Shown here: positions 36,215 through 44,473 of the stretch, in pieces | How positions within the stretch are numbered: position 1 is the stretch's first letter | Layout of the letters: each line of letters starts with the position of its first letter | Source of the DNA: Bacteroides ndongoniae | GTDB lineage: Bacteria; Bacteroidota; Bacteroidia; Bacteroidales; Bacteroidaceae | Length of the DNA stretch: 64,000 nucleotides | NCBI RefSeq assembly: GCF_900108345.1 | Contig: NZ_FNVV01000014.1 | Span: forward strand, 1,411,664 to 1,475,663 | Direction: 5' to 3' | The notes under the pieces: model-generated | What the model was told of the DNA's origin: nothing | The model's database searches: none | The model's input: the letters and a program-made list of their open reading frames with translations, nothing else | Program-made: the position numbers and the translations under genes

Positions 36215-36859
36215 TCAGTCAATATCGTAACCAATCATGAAGTCGTCATTGATAAGCAGATAGTAATAGCCGTTGCCGCAATTCCGGTATTCCTTGCTGA
36301 AACCGGCAGCCATGTCGTCGTTGTCCCGCGGCTCGCACCAAAGCGTACCGTCGTATCCGCAAAAGTCGAAACGAAGCGTCGAGAATTTCTCCTTATTCTT
36401 CATGGCCTGGCGGAACCGCTGCATGTTCCAGCTTCCGCAATACTTCTCAATCGTGGAAAGGCGGATGCACTTTCCGTCAATAGCCGTTCCTGTGGTAATA
36501 CGGTTTTCGTACAGGGACTTCTCAAGGTCTGCTGCGGCAATCTTCCGGAGCCAGTCGTTGGTATGTGTGGCAAGAGCGGCCAGCCGCTGGTATTTGAGTA
36601 TCATTTTCCGGTCTAAATCCTTTTCGTTCTCCTTTTCCTGTGACGGGTAATAGATTTTTTCGATGCGGTTCCAGTCTGAAAAGATGTAGCCATGTTTGCG
36701 TTTGCCTTTCGCAATGATACCGACGACGTTCTCCCTACCACGGTTGATAAACAATTTCCGGCGTTCCCCGTAAATCCTGACATACAAGACCGGTGGGTTC
36801 TGTTCGTTACGGAGATAAGCTTCTGCCGGATGCATTGTTGTTGCTGTTGTTGTGTCCAT
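36215..36859 (-). CDS. Hypothetical protein (214 aa)
   Basis: A 214-residue cytoplasmic protein. The first part reads as a beta-rich unit (VLYVRIYGERRKLFINRGRENVVGI), the middle is helical (KMILKYQRLAALATHTNDWLRKIAAADLEKSLYENR) and the end is aromatic and Asp-rich (GFSKEYRNCGNGYYYLLINDDFMIGYDID). No motif identifies a function. It is a single-gene unit with its own shared-type leader, upstream of the methylase/helicase in transcription order. Confidence 0.65.
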   Translation of the reverse strand: MDTTTATTMHPAEAYLRNEQNPPVLYVRIYGERRKLFINRGRENVVGIIAKGKRKHGYIFSDWNRIEKIYYPSQEKENEKDLDRKMILKYQRLAALATHTNDWLRKIAAADLEKSLYENRITTGTAIDGKCIRLSTIEKYCGSWNMQRFRQAMKNKEKFSTLRFDFCGYDGTLWCEPRDNDDMAAGFSKEYRNCGNGYYYLLINDDFMIGYDID

Positions 36860-37277
36860 ACCTGTATTTTTTAATTGTTAATTTCCCTTAGTTCGAGCCA
36901 TTTCGGACTCTCATGCCGGGATTGGAATTTTTGAGCAATGAAGACTGGAAAAGCGGACGACAAAAGCAGGGAAAGCGGCTGCGGATTTCACGGAAAACCA
37001 AAATCTTTGATTTGCGGAAGGCTGCCGTCAAATCCGTACCCGGTTAGCAGAGCGGTACCTGTAGGTTCGGACCGGCCAGTAGATTCGCGAAGAAAATCAA
37101 TGCCGGTGATGAGTACCATATGTGAGGCGGAACAGGAAATAAATCGGAACATGTAACGGTAAAAAAGGAACTGCTGTTCGGATAAAAATGGAAAATCTGC
37201 CAAAGGAGGAATATAAAAGTGATATGCTATGTGAACACCGAGACCGAAGATATCATCAGAGTAGGGGTTTGTTGCCT
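36860..37277 (-). promoter_or_regulatory. Leader copy 5 of the 214-aa gene
   Basis: The stem GAGTCC-GAAAT-GGCTC (36895-36910) is followed 6 nt later by AGGGAAA (36882-36888), 22 nt before the start. Upstream sequence to ~37210 is gene-free and holds pyrimidine motifs on the minus strand (near 37165-37215). From ~37220 the composition changes towards the IS remnant. Confidence 0.6.
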
Positions 37278-37590
37278 TTATGCCTTACAGCGACTATGCC
37301 CATGCATGACATGTACCTCCAATACTGACACTAGGACACCCTCAAATCTGCGGTAATCAGCAATAACAGACATGAACCAAAGCCTAACAAAGCTCATGAG
37401 GACACATGTGTGGCTACCCATCATTCTCACCCATGCCAATATCTGAGTCTTATTGATATGATACTCTTTCGACAAATGAGCTATTAACTCTCCTTGTTTT
37501 ACCCGGCTACGATAATAAGCCTTTGTTCGTAACTGTACTTCATAAAAAACACCCCAAAAGTTTTGTATCTAACTTTTGGGGTGCACTTCA
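37278..37590 (-). pseudogene. Degenerate IS3-like transposase OrfA remnant
   Basis: On the minus strand the frame reads a helix-turn-helix beginning typical of IS3/IS150-type OrfA: MKYSYEQRLIIV in one frame, shifting to SRVKQGELIAHLSKEYHINKTQILAWVRMMG in the next, then losing similarity. A terminal segment upstream (GTGTCAAATTGAAGTGCACCCCAAAAGTT, split here by its position near 37570-37605) resembles an IS end. No intact transposase remains. It marks the edge of the AT-rich FRG islet. Confidence 0.6.
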
Positions 37591-37629
37591 ATTTGACACA
37601 GCCTCTTCAATTCTCATAAAACACATTTA

Positions 37630-39597
37630 TTAATATGGAGGTATTCTCAATTTGCCATTAATAAATCCCATAAATTCTTCAACTTTTGCAGTTACAGTAA
37701 TTAAATCGTGGTATAAATTAGGATTAAATTCCTTATAAGATTCTATTGCAGAGACTATATCCGAAAAATCCCATTGAGTAAAATGACATTGTGTTGAATA
37801 ATCCATATTTTTTTTTGATGCTATTTTTTCGCATAAATTATTCAATGATTCTGTATCTATCTGTTGTTTACGTACAGATTTTAGTATACAAATAAAGTAA
37901 TAATTTAGAACGTAGCATAAAGGTTGAATAGTGCCAGCTGAAGTAGATTTAATTATATTACTATCTATCTTATTTTCGCTATTTTTATTTTTAAACAATT
38001 CATGTAATGTATTAAGCTCATTTGTTATCGTTTCCAGTAATGGTTTTGATAATTGGGGCATTACTTTCTTGATAGAGGATACAAGATCTAAAGCCTTATT
38101 ATATTGTTTTGTATCGTATAATAAATCAATTAAATCCTTTATCGTCTTTTGATATTTTGTCAGAGCATACATTTTGAGTCTTTCAATTTTACTTATTTCC
38201 TCTATAGATATATGTTTATTGTCCCAATGATTAATATTTTCTTCAATTTTCTCAATCAATACAATACAATGTTTCCGTGTCAATTCATACTCTTCTATGG
38301 CTCTATATTTATTGTCTAAGTGTCTAAGACATAAAGCTTTTGAAAAGTGTAATTCTATATCTATTAGAAACATTTTGATATCTTGCGCACTATCGTCTAT
38401 TGAAGAAATTCGTGGTCGCTTGTCTAAAATGTCTCTAATTTTATCTTTAATACTTGATTCAAAAGATAAAAAGTACTTCAAAGCCAAATCATATTCATCA
38501 TGAAATAAGCAAGACATCCCATTCTGTAAATTGCTAAGAATCAAGTTTTTATTTTTTGATATTGGAGAAAATTGTTCATTAAAATAATGAGATATAACGC
38601 GTTCATATGGTTTTGATTTATCGTGTGATGTTGCGAAACCATTATTATCACCAAATATACTTTCTTCTGTGATTCCAAAATAAGATTTCAATGCAACTTG
38701 AATAGCTTTTTTCCAATCTGCTGGTATTGGAATAACAATAATTCCATGTTCTTTGATATAAAACGGGTCTAATCCAAAAATGAACACACTATCTTGTCTA
38801 GCTATTCTTTCATTCAAGAAAGATGGTTTCCATATCCAGAATCTATGAGATTTTTCTTCGCTATATCTTGTACTTTTTGTTGTAGCATATAATAAATCTT
38901 CGATTCTACTTTTACTACGACAATATGACAAAATAGATAAATTGTCTTTTTCTATCATTTCTGAATTGATGTCGTAACAAAATAAATACCCGAAATTATT
39001 ATCATCATTATTTGTCTGTGTAGCAAACCATAGAGAAATAAGAAAATTGTTACTGAAATCAACAAGACAAGATGCTCCTCCCTTATGCTGAATATCTGCT
39101 AATATTTCAATATCAGAATAATTTTCTGTATATTCTGGGAATCTGATTTTAGCATCACGAATTAAATATTTAATATAATTAATATAGTCGATATGTGATC
39201 GATTCTTAAGTTTTTGCATCCTTATTGCTGCACCAGATTTGATATACTCTGGCGGTACATATTTGTATTCTTCACATTTCATTAGTTCTTGAAGAATTTC
39301 TATACTTGTAATTCCTCTCTTTTTTAGGTCATCTTTATAATATGTACAAAACCTTTTATAAAACACTTCATAAGCTTTTTTATCCCTTTCTTGTTTTGAG
39401 TCTTTATGTTTATCTAATGTTACAAAATTAGGATTTTTTTCTAAAAAACTAGGTATAGATTTTGAGGATGAAAAGTATCTACTTGTTACTCCCCGAAAAA
39501 TGAGTCTAGGTTCAATTAGATTATTTTTATCTAAAGAATCTATCATAACTTGGAATATTGCGGATATATATGTCCAACCATCTATTGAATTGCTCAT
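37630..39597 (-). CDS. FRG-domain protein, possible defence gene
   Basis: A 655-residue protein (start MSNSIDGW; an in-frame extension to 39678 is AT-rich and unlikely). The FRG domain is in the N-terminal third: WTYISAIFQVMID, LIFRGVTSRYF (the F-R-G motif) and QHKGGASCLVDFSNNFLISLWFAT, the conserved Q-H-x-G...L-D-F...ALWFA signature. The rest is helical and repeat-like (~400-640), possibly a sensor or scaffold. FRG proteins often occur in phage-defence islands, but their biochemistry is little known. The gene is much more AT-rich than the backbone and sits beside an IS remnant, so it was probably acquired. Confidence 0.8.
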   Translation of the reverse strand: MSNSIDGWTYISAIFQVMIDSLDKNNLIEPRLIFRGVTSRYFSSSKSIPSFLEKNPNFVTLDKHKDSKQERDKKAYEVFYKRFCTYYKDDLKKRGITSIEILQELMKCEEYKYVPPEYIKSGAAIRMQKLKNRSHIDYINYIKYLIRDAKIRFPEYTENYSDIEILADIQHKGGASCLVDFSNNFLISLWFATQTNNDDNNFGYLFCYDINSEMIEKDNLSILSYCRSKSRIEDLLYATTKSTRYSEEKSHRFWIWKPSFLNERIARQDSVFIFGLDPFYIKEHGIIVIPIPADWKKAIQVALKSYFGITEESIFGDNNGFATSHDKSKPYERVISHYFNEQFSPISKNKNLILSNLQNGMSCLFHDEYDLALKYFLSFESSIKDKIRDILDKRPRISSIDDSAQDIKMFLIDIELHFSKALCLRHLDNKYRAIEEYELTRKHCIVLIEKIEENINHWDNKHISIEEISKIERLKMYALTKYQKTIKDLIDLLYDTKQYNKALDLVSSIKKVMPQLSKPLLETITNELNTLHELFKNKNSENKIDSNIIKSTSAGTIQPLCYVLNYYFICILKSVRKQQIDTESLNNLCEKIASKKNMDYSTQCHFTQWDFSDIVSAIESYKEFNPNLYHDLITVTAKVEEFMGFINGKLRIPPY

Positions 39598-40428
39598 ATA
39601 CTTACAAATTTTGTGCGTTTTAATAAAAATAGAAATACTATCTAATGCTAATTTAGAAAACAAATAACAAAACAACAAATTATTTATTTTTTTTTAGAAA
39701 ATATAGCAATATACCCTAAAATCTTATTCGTCAATGAGACGGAAAAGCCCTTTCCATACTGACGTAATATTATTCAGTTAATGCATAACACCTGAAATTT
39801 TTGAGTTCTTTTTTCAATCGCATAGACCAGTTTGCTTCCGTGTGAAAACCACCCGATTACTGCTTAGAATGCATCATCCGTCAGATGTTATGTAAGCCTC
39901 CGTAAAGTACGTAATGCAAAAGAGGAATAAATTATCCCGACTCGGTACGGTTCGTTGAGGTCGCCCCTGAGTCGAAACTGATAACATCAAATTATATCTA
40001 TATCGGAATAGAATCCTTCTAAATTCACCCAATTCCGTGGAAGAAATTCTGTCATATTCTTTTCGTTCCTTTCATAATACAGTGCTTATCTCACATTTAT
40101 ATCTTAAACTTCCAGGTTCCAATAAAGGAATATATAATGGCCGCTCTGTATGCCTATGTGTCGTTAACAGATAGATAGCTTTTCTGTCCTTATGTTGGTT
40201 TGGGAATTATGTTGATATTATAATATAAATCAAATAAGAAGTAGGCTCTTTTTCTTCCTCAGCATATCAAGACATGCAATAAATAAAATATATACCAGAC
40301 TTGTAGTACATATCATCTGGATTGTCCAGATCTTGAGATAAAAAAGGTGCGACTGTAGAACAGCATGGCCAAAAACATAATTGCAAAATATTGTACTTCA
40401 ATAAATTGATATAGTCTGATAAATTTAT
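39598..40428. other. ~830-bp gene-free region
   Basis: AT-rich, with no ORF I believe. A region near 39935-39985 can pair over a distance (GACTC with GAGTC, TTATC with GATAA), and a small hairpin CATCTGGATTGTCCAGAT lies near 40315. These could be remnants of a mobile element; I see no tRNA or known RNA. Confidence 0.4.
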
Positions 40429-40470
40429 TATATTTGCACTGCGTAAAAATACGCACTCCACTGCGTAAAA
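40429..40470 (+). promoter_or_regulatory. Bacteroidetes promoter with operator-like repeats
   Basis: A perfect TAnnTTTG -7 box (TATATTTG, 40429-40436) is followed at once by CACTGCGTAAAA (40437-40448), repeated at 40459-40470 with a 22-bp period (two helical turns). The first copy also forms an inverted repeat, TGCGTA...TACGCA (40440-40455). Position over and just after the transcription start suggests repressor binding that controls the AAA gene at 40480. Confidence 0.7.
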
Positions 40471-40479
40471 TGTAAAGCT

Positions 40480-41676
40480 ATGTATAAAAGAGCTGAATAC
40501 CAGATAATTAAAAGCAGAATAGAAGAACCAAGAAGGTTCATTCAGGTCGTGATGGGTGCACGCCAGATAGGAAAATCGACAGTAGTTAAACAGGTATTGA
40601 AGGATATATCCATTCCGTATCAGCTGTTTTCCGCTGATAATGTACCGGCTACGAACAGTGCATGGATATCCAACTGCTGGGCGGCAGTGCGCAGCCTCAA
40701 AGAAAACAACGGATGGGAAGAGATCGTCCTGGTAATAGACGAAATACAGAAGATATCCAACTGGAGCGAGGTAGTAAAAAAGGAATGGGACGATGACACA
40801 TTTCATGACCGCAACATCAAGGTGCTGCTGTTGGGCAGCAGCCGCGTGCTGTTGGAAAAGGGACTGTCGGAATCTCTTGCCGGAAGATTCGAAGAGATAC
40901 GCATGAGCCACTGGAGCTATACGGAGATGAGGGACAGTTTCGGTTTCTCAATCGATCAATATCTCTATTACGGAGGCTATCCCGGCGCAGCCTCACTTAT
41001 CGGTGACGAAGACCGTTTCCAGCAATATATACAGTCTGCCATTATCGAGGCGACCATCAACAAAGACATCCTGATGGATACCCCCATCAGCAAGCCGGCA
41101 TTGCTGCGACAGACCTTTGAACTGGGAGCGGCATACTCAGGCAACCTGCTGTCGCTGAACAAGATGCTCGGTTCCCTTCAGGATGCAGGGAACACGGCCA
41201 CACTGGCCGGCTACATCAATCTGCTGGAAGAAAGCGGACTGCTGTGCGGCTTACAGAAGTACAGCATTGATACGGCCCGAAGAAAAGCCAGCATTCCGAA
41301 GTTCCAGGTGTTCAACAATGCACTGAAGACGGTGTACAGCCCTGTATCATTCAAACAAGCCCTGCTTGACCGTCGGGTATGGGGCCATATATTTGAATCC
41401 GGCATCGGAGCATACCTTGTAAGTCAGGGGTTCATCCACCGGTTTGAAGTGTTCTACTGGAGGGAACGAAATGATGAAGTGGACTTTGTCATCCGAAAGA
41501 AAGACAGAACAATAGCCATCGAGGTAAAGAGCAATGCCGAGAAAAGGACAGACGGCCTGGATAAATTCAGGGAACTGTTTGCACCACAGGCTTCGTTCAT
41601 TGTCGGCGACGGCGGCATCAGCGTAGAAAATTTCCTCTCGATGGATATCAGAAAACTATTCCAAAGCCCCCGATAA
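40480..41676 (+). CDS. AAA ATPase with DUF4143 domain
   Basis: A 398-residue AAA ATPase. Walker A GARQIGKST lies at ~27-35, Walker B VLVIDEIQKI near 88, and the arginine-finger region LLLGSSRVLLEKGLSESLAGRFEEI near 130. The C-terminal DUF4143 domain ends in a PD-(D/E)xK-like core (EVDFVIRKKD, AIEVKSNA). This family is common in Bacteroidales; its role is unknown, with toxin-antitoxin and regulatory roles proposed. Its own promoter with repeats precedes it, and the phosphoribosyltransferase-like gene follows after 7 bp. Confidence 0.88.
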   Translation: MYKRAEYQIIKSRIEEPRRFIQVVMGARQIGKSTVVKQVLKDISIPYQLFSADNVPATNSAWISNCWAAVRSLKENNGWEEIVLVIDEIQKISNWSEVVKKEWDDDTFHDRNIKVLLLGSSRVLLEKGLSESLAGRFEEIRMSHWSYTEMRDSFGFSIDQYLYYGGYPGAASLIGDEDRFQQYIQSAIIEATINKDILMDTPISKPALLRQTFELGAAYSGNLLSLNKMLGSLQDAGNTATLAGYINLLEESGLLCGLQKYSIDTARRKASIPKFQVFNNALKTVYSPVSFKQALLDRRVWGHIFESGIGAYLVSQGFIHRFEVFYWRERNDEVDFVIRKKDRTIAIEVKSNAEKRTDGLDKFRELFAPQASFIVGDGGISVENFLSMDIRKLFQSPR

Positions 41677-41683
41677 AACAGAT

Positions 41684-42520
41684 ATGTTTGCGAAATCCGT
41701 ATTCACGCTTCTATGTACGCTGGTGTGCATTCTGTTTTACGTCATAGGATTCTGGCGAAGGAAAGCCGGCGATGCTGCCTTTGCTGCTGCACAAGCCGCT
41801 ATAGACAAGAAAGAGCGTGAGCGGTATTGCCGACTGTCCGTACTGGCCGGTAACAGGAATGCCTGCCGAATGTTCTTCTTTTCACATACGGACATATACG
41901 AGAGCCGCCAACCGCTGAAACCGTACAGCTTCCGGGGGATGAAAATGGCCTTCTACGGCTACTACTACCCCATGCGCTACGAAAAGCTGCTGAGTGACAG
42001 GCAGCGGATGTTCTGCCATGCGCTATTCAGATTTAAGGACGGTGGAATCAGCGGAGTGAGATTCTTCAAATCCTGCATGGAAGCCCTGCATCTTGAAGAA
42101 GGGAACCTGCATATCATGTTCATGCCGTGCAGCAGCCGTGAGAAATACATCCGCCGCTTCAGACGGCTGGACGAATATATATCCATGCATTGCCCGCAGA
42201 TGACCTCGGGACTGAACGATGTGGTGATAACCGGAACACGCGAAAGCCTGCACAAGATGAAAGGCGGCAAAAAACGTATTCTCAAACGGAACTATAGCAT
42301 CACCGGCGAGGTAGAAGGAAAAAACATCGTCATCGTGGACGACGTGATGACCACCGGGCAGAGCGTATCCGAGTATAAGAAAGAGATAGAACGGCACGGC
42401 GGACGGGTAACAGCTGCCATCTTCTATGGGAAGACGGTGGAAGTTCCGCCGCTTTTTTTACTGAGAATGCACGTCTGGTATATTCAGGTAAAATGCCTGC
42501 TGAAAACGAGGAAAAGATGA
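41684..42520 (+). CDS. Phosphoribosyltransferase-like protein with N-terminal membrane anchor
   Basis: A 278-residue protein. One membrane helix lies at residues 4-24 and a basic helical region follows. The C-terminal half is a ComF/type I phosphoribosyltransferase-like fold with the PRPP-binding motif NIVIVDDVMTTGQSVSEY near 212 and GGRVTAAIFYGKTV after it. ComF-like proteins accompany DNA uptake in other bacteria, but here the substrate is unknown. It is probably co-transcribed with the AAA ATPase gene. Confidence 0.8.
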   Translation: MFAKSVFTLLCTLVCILFYVIGFWRRKAGDAAFAAAQAAIDKKERERYCRLSVLAGNRNACRMFFFSHTDIYESRQPLKPYSFRGMKMAFYGYYYPMRYEKLLSDRQRMFCHALFRFKDGGISGVRFFKSCMEALHLEEGNLHIMFMPCSSREKYIRRFRRLDEYISMHCPQMTSGLNDVVITGTRESLHKMKGGKKRILKRNYSITGEVEGKNIVIVDDVMTTGQSVSEYKKEIERHGGRVTAAIFYGKTVEVPPLFLLRMHVWYIQVKCLLKTRKR

Positions 42521-42554
42521 AACAGCGACATAAGCATGAAACCTTGAAATGCCA

Positions 42555-43208
42555 TTACAGGTCTCTCAAAGCCCTTACACATTCATCCTTAATATTTTTG
42601 ATGTGGCGGAAAAGAATCCACGGGTCGATACTTTTTCCGTTTAGCTTGCACGTAACGTGTAGATGCTCGCCCGTACTGCGCCCCGTAGAACCAGTTATTC
42701 CGACTGGTTCTGCGGGGTTTACTTGTTTTCCTTTACCCACCAGAATCCGTGAAAGATGGCAATAACTGACCAGATAATTTCCATGACGTAGAACAACATA
42801 TTTTCCAGAAGCATTATCCTGCCCGACTTTAACTACTATTCCGGACATCATAGCCAGAACTGCTTCATTTCTGGCATGAAGATCAAGACCTCCATGGAAT
42901 TTTTTCTTTCCGGTGAAAGGATCGGTACGATAACCGTAAGATGACGTTACCGTCAGGGCTTTCAGCGGAAGACTTACACTCAAATATCTTTCTGTCCAAA
43001 ACTTTCTTGCTTCGTCCGCTTTTCCTGACATCTCGGAATTATCAGGATTAACACTCCCGAACGATTTGACAGCACCACTATTGTCAGTTAGAATCAATAT
43101 GTCTGATTTATAGGAATCATCCATTGTCACAAGTGGACACGCTCGTGCATAAACAGACTCAGCAAAAATTGAAATACCCATCAGACCAATCAATATATTT
43201 TTTCTCAT
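42555..43208 (-). CDS. Secreted M23 (LytM-type) peptidase
   Basis: A 217-residue exported peptidoglycan endopeptidase. The start MRKNILIGLMGISIF at 43208 opens a signal peptide; the longer ORF to 43253 lacks one. The M23 domain has the zinc ligands in FHGGLDLHA, the catalytic His in YCHLS and EHLHVTCK, all present, after SSYGYRTDPFTGKKK. It probably opens peptidoglycan for the mating channel. It lies alone on the minus strand between two plus-strand operons, with a -7 box so close that its message may be leaderless. Confidence 0.88.
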   Translation of the reverse strand: MRKNILIGLMGISIFAESVYARACPLVTMDDSYKSDILILTDNSGAVKSFGSVNPDNSEMSGKADEARKFWTERYLSVSLPLKALTVTSSYGYRTDPFTGKKKFHGGLDLHARNEAVLAMMSGIVVKVGQDNASGKYVVLRHGNYLVSYCHLSRILVGKGKQVNPAEPVGITGSTGRSTGEHLHVTCKLNGKSIDPWILFRHIKNIKDECVRALRDL

Positions 43209-43212
43209 GGAG

Positions 43213-43220
43213 CAAAGATA
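43213..43220 (-). promoter_or_regulatory. -7 box immediately upstream of M23 gene
   Basis: TATCTTTG on the minus strand matches TAnnTTTG and ends 4 nt before the chosen ATG (43208). Initiation at the usual distance would fall on or near the start codon, which implies a leaderless transcript, or a downstream position of the true promoter. Confidence 0.5.
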
Positions 43221-43386
43221 ATGGGACCAACATATCAGGACGAATTTCCACAAAACTATGTGATTAAAATATGATTATTTTAATATTAGAATATGATTTT
43301 TGGAGTATAATCATACTTAAATCATAAAAAAGATATAATATAACTCTTTATATATCTGATAGTTTACAGCAATTAGATATTGAAGA

Positions 43387-43394
43387 TATATTTG
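43387..43394 (+). promoter_or_regulatory. -7 box of the 43.4-62 kb operon
   Basis: TATATTTG matches the Bacteroidetes TAnnTTTG -7 box 30 bp before the DUF4099-type gene. The 130 bp upstream is very AT-rich, with repeated ATATGATTATTTTAAT-like stretches. A TTTA at ~43364 is a weak -33 candidate. Confidence 0.65.
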
Positions 43395-43424
43395 CAGAGT
43401 ATAATTTTAATATGGAATTAAAAT

Positions 43425-44183
43425 ATGAAAAATAATAATTTCGATCTTAGTGAGTTACCTTATCAGGTACTGTCAAAATTTGGGCTTAGCAGAGAAATGA
43501 TAGAAGACCTTCCCATGCGTGTACTGAAAGAAATATGCAACGGAAGACATTCACCGGTATTACCTGTACGCGTAACTGATGAGAACGGACAGACTGCAGA
43601 GAGCCGTACACGCTTTGTATGTATCCGAAAGGATGACGGAACGACAGACGTAGTATTCTATCCGGTACTGAAATCATCGCCACTGGAACAATACAAACCT
43701 GAACAACAAAAAGAATTATTGGACGGGAAAGCCATCATTGCAGATGTAATACAGACCGACGGCAGACACGGCAAGGCTTTCGTACAGATAGATCCGGGGA
43801 CGAAACAGGTAATGTCGGTACCCACACCCATCATCGGACGCAACCTTCAGGTTCTCGCCGAGGAACTGCGTCTGGGGGCAGTGGAAATCAAGAGTATGCA
43901 GCACGGAGATCCGCTTACCCTACTGGTAGATGACGATACGGTTACGGTAGGTATCGACCTGACAACCCCGACAGGGATCCGATTCTGCTCCGGTGACGGA
44001 CAGAAATGGAAAGAGCGTGACAAACGTGAATGGGACAAATACAACTTCGGTTGCTACGGATGCTGGGTAATGGACGATGATGGTAACCTGGATTATGTGC
44101 CGGAAGAAGAGTACACAGAAGAAATCTGGAACGAGCAGAAGAAAAGCGGGGAAAGGAACCGTGCGACAGCCCTTCATAAATAA
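43425..44183 (+). CDS. DUF4099/DUF3945-type protein (252 aa)
   Basis: A 252-residue protein recognisable as the DUF4099 type of Bacteroidales mobile elements: it starts FDLSELPYQVLSKFGLSREMIEDLPMRVLKEICNGRHSPVLPV, followed by the DUF3945-like segment (RFVCIRKDDGTTDVVFYPVLKSS ... LLDGKAIIADV ... FVQIDPGTKQVMSVPTPIIGRN). The function is unknown; members accompany DNA-processing genes. It is the first gene of a plus-strand operon with its own promoter. Confidence 0.75.
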   Translation: MKNNNFDLSELPYQVLSKFGLSREMIEDLPMRVLKEICNGRHSPVLPVRVTDENGQTAESRTRFVCIRKDDGTTDVVFYPVLKSSPLEQYKPEQQKELLDGKAIIADVIQTDGRHGKAFVQIDPGTKQVMSVPTPIIGRNLQVLAEELRLGAVEIKSMQHGDPLTLLVDDDTVTVGIDLTTPTGIRFCSGDGQKWKERDKREWDKYNFGCYGCWVMDDDGNLDYVPEEEYTEEIWNEQKKSGERNRATALHK

Positions 44184-44215
44184 GACAGCATTATAAAATC
44201 ATTAAATAAAAAAAG

Positions 44216-44440
44216 ATGTCAGAACAAAAATATTATCCAGAAGATATTCTGGTGGAAAAAATGGAAAGCGGCGAATACGGTTGGCTGGACTACATCAACC
44301 ATTATTCTGCTGAGTGGCAGGAGGAGTACGGCCGCTATTGCGAAGAGAACGGCTTTTCCATAGGAAACGAATCAGCAGCCGAGTTTGTCCGCCATAAGGA
44401 TGCTGAACTTGAAGCTGCCATGGAAAACGGAGAAGCATAG
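44216..44440 (+). CDS. Hypothetical acidic protein (74 aa)
   Basis: A 74-residue, strongly acidic helical protein (EDILVEKMESGEYGWLDYINHYSAEWQEEYGRYCEENGF) without signal. It lies 32 bp after the DUF4099-type gene and 33 bp before the next. The short product follows the element's codon style and repeats acidic helices to the end, so it may be a small binding partner. No family is recognised. Confidence 0.6.
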   Translation: MSEQKYYPEDILVEKMESGEYGWLDYINHYSAEWQEEYGRYCEENGFSIGNESAAEFVRHKDAELEAAMENGEA

Positions 44441-44473
44441 AAAAACAACTAACAAAAGACTACACAACGGACT

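Noticed and set aside
39930..39990. Possible tRNA or attachment site
   Set aside because: Long-range pairing only; no cloverleaf, no T-loop or anticodon arm, no matching flanking repeat.
40267..40911. 214-aa minus-strand ORF
   Set aside because: Lies opposite the clear AAA ATPase gene and its promoter; translation is Phe/Tyr/Cys-rich shadow sequence.
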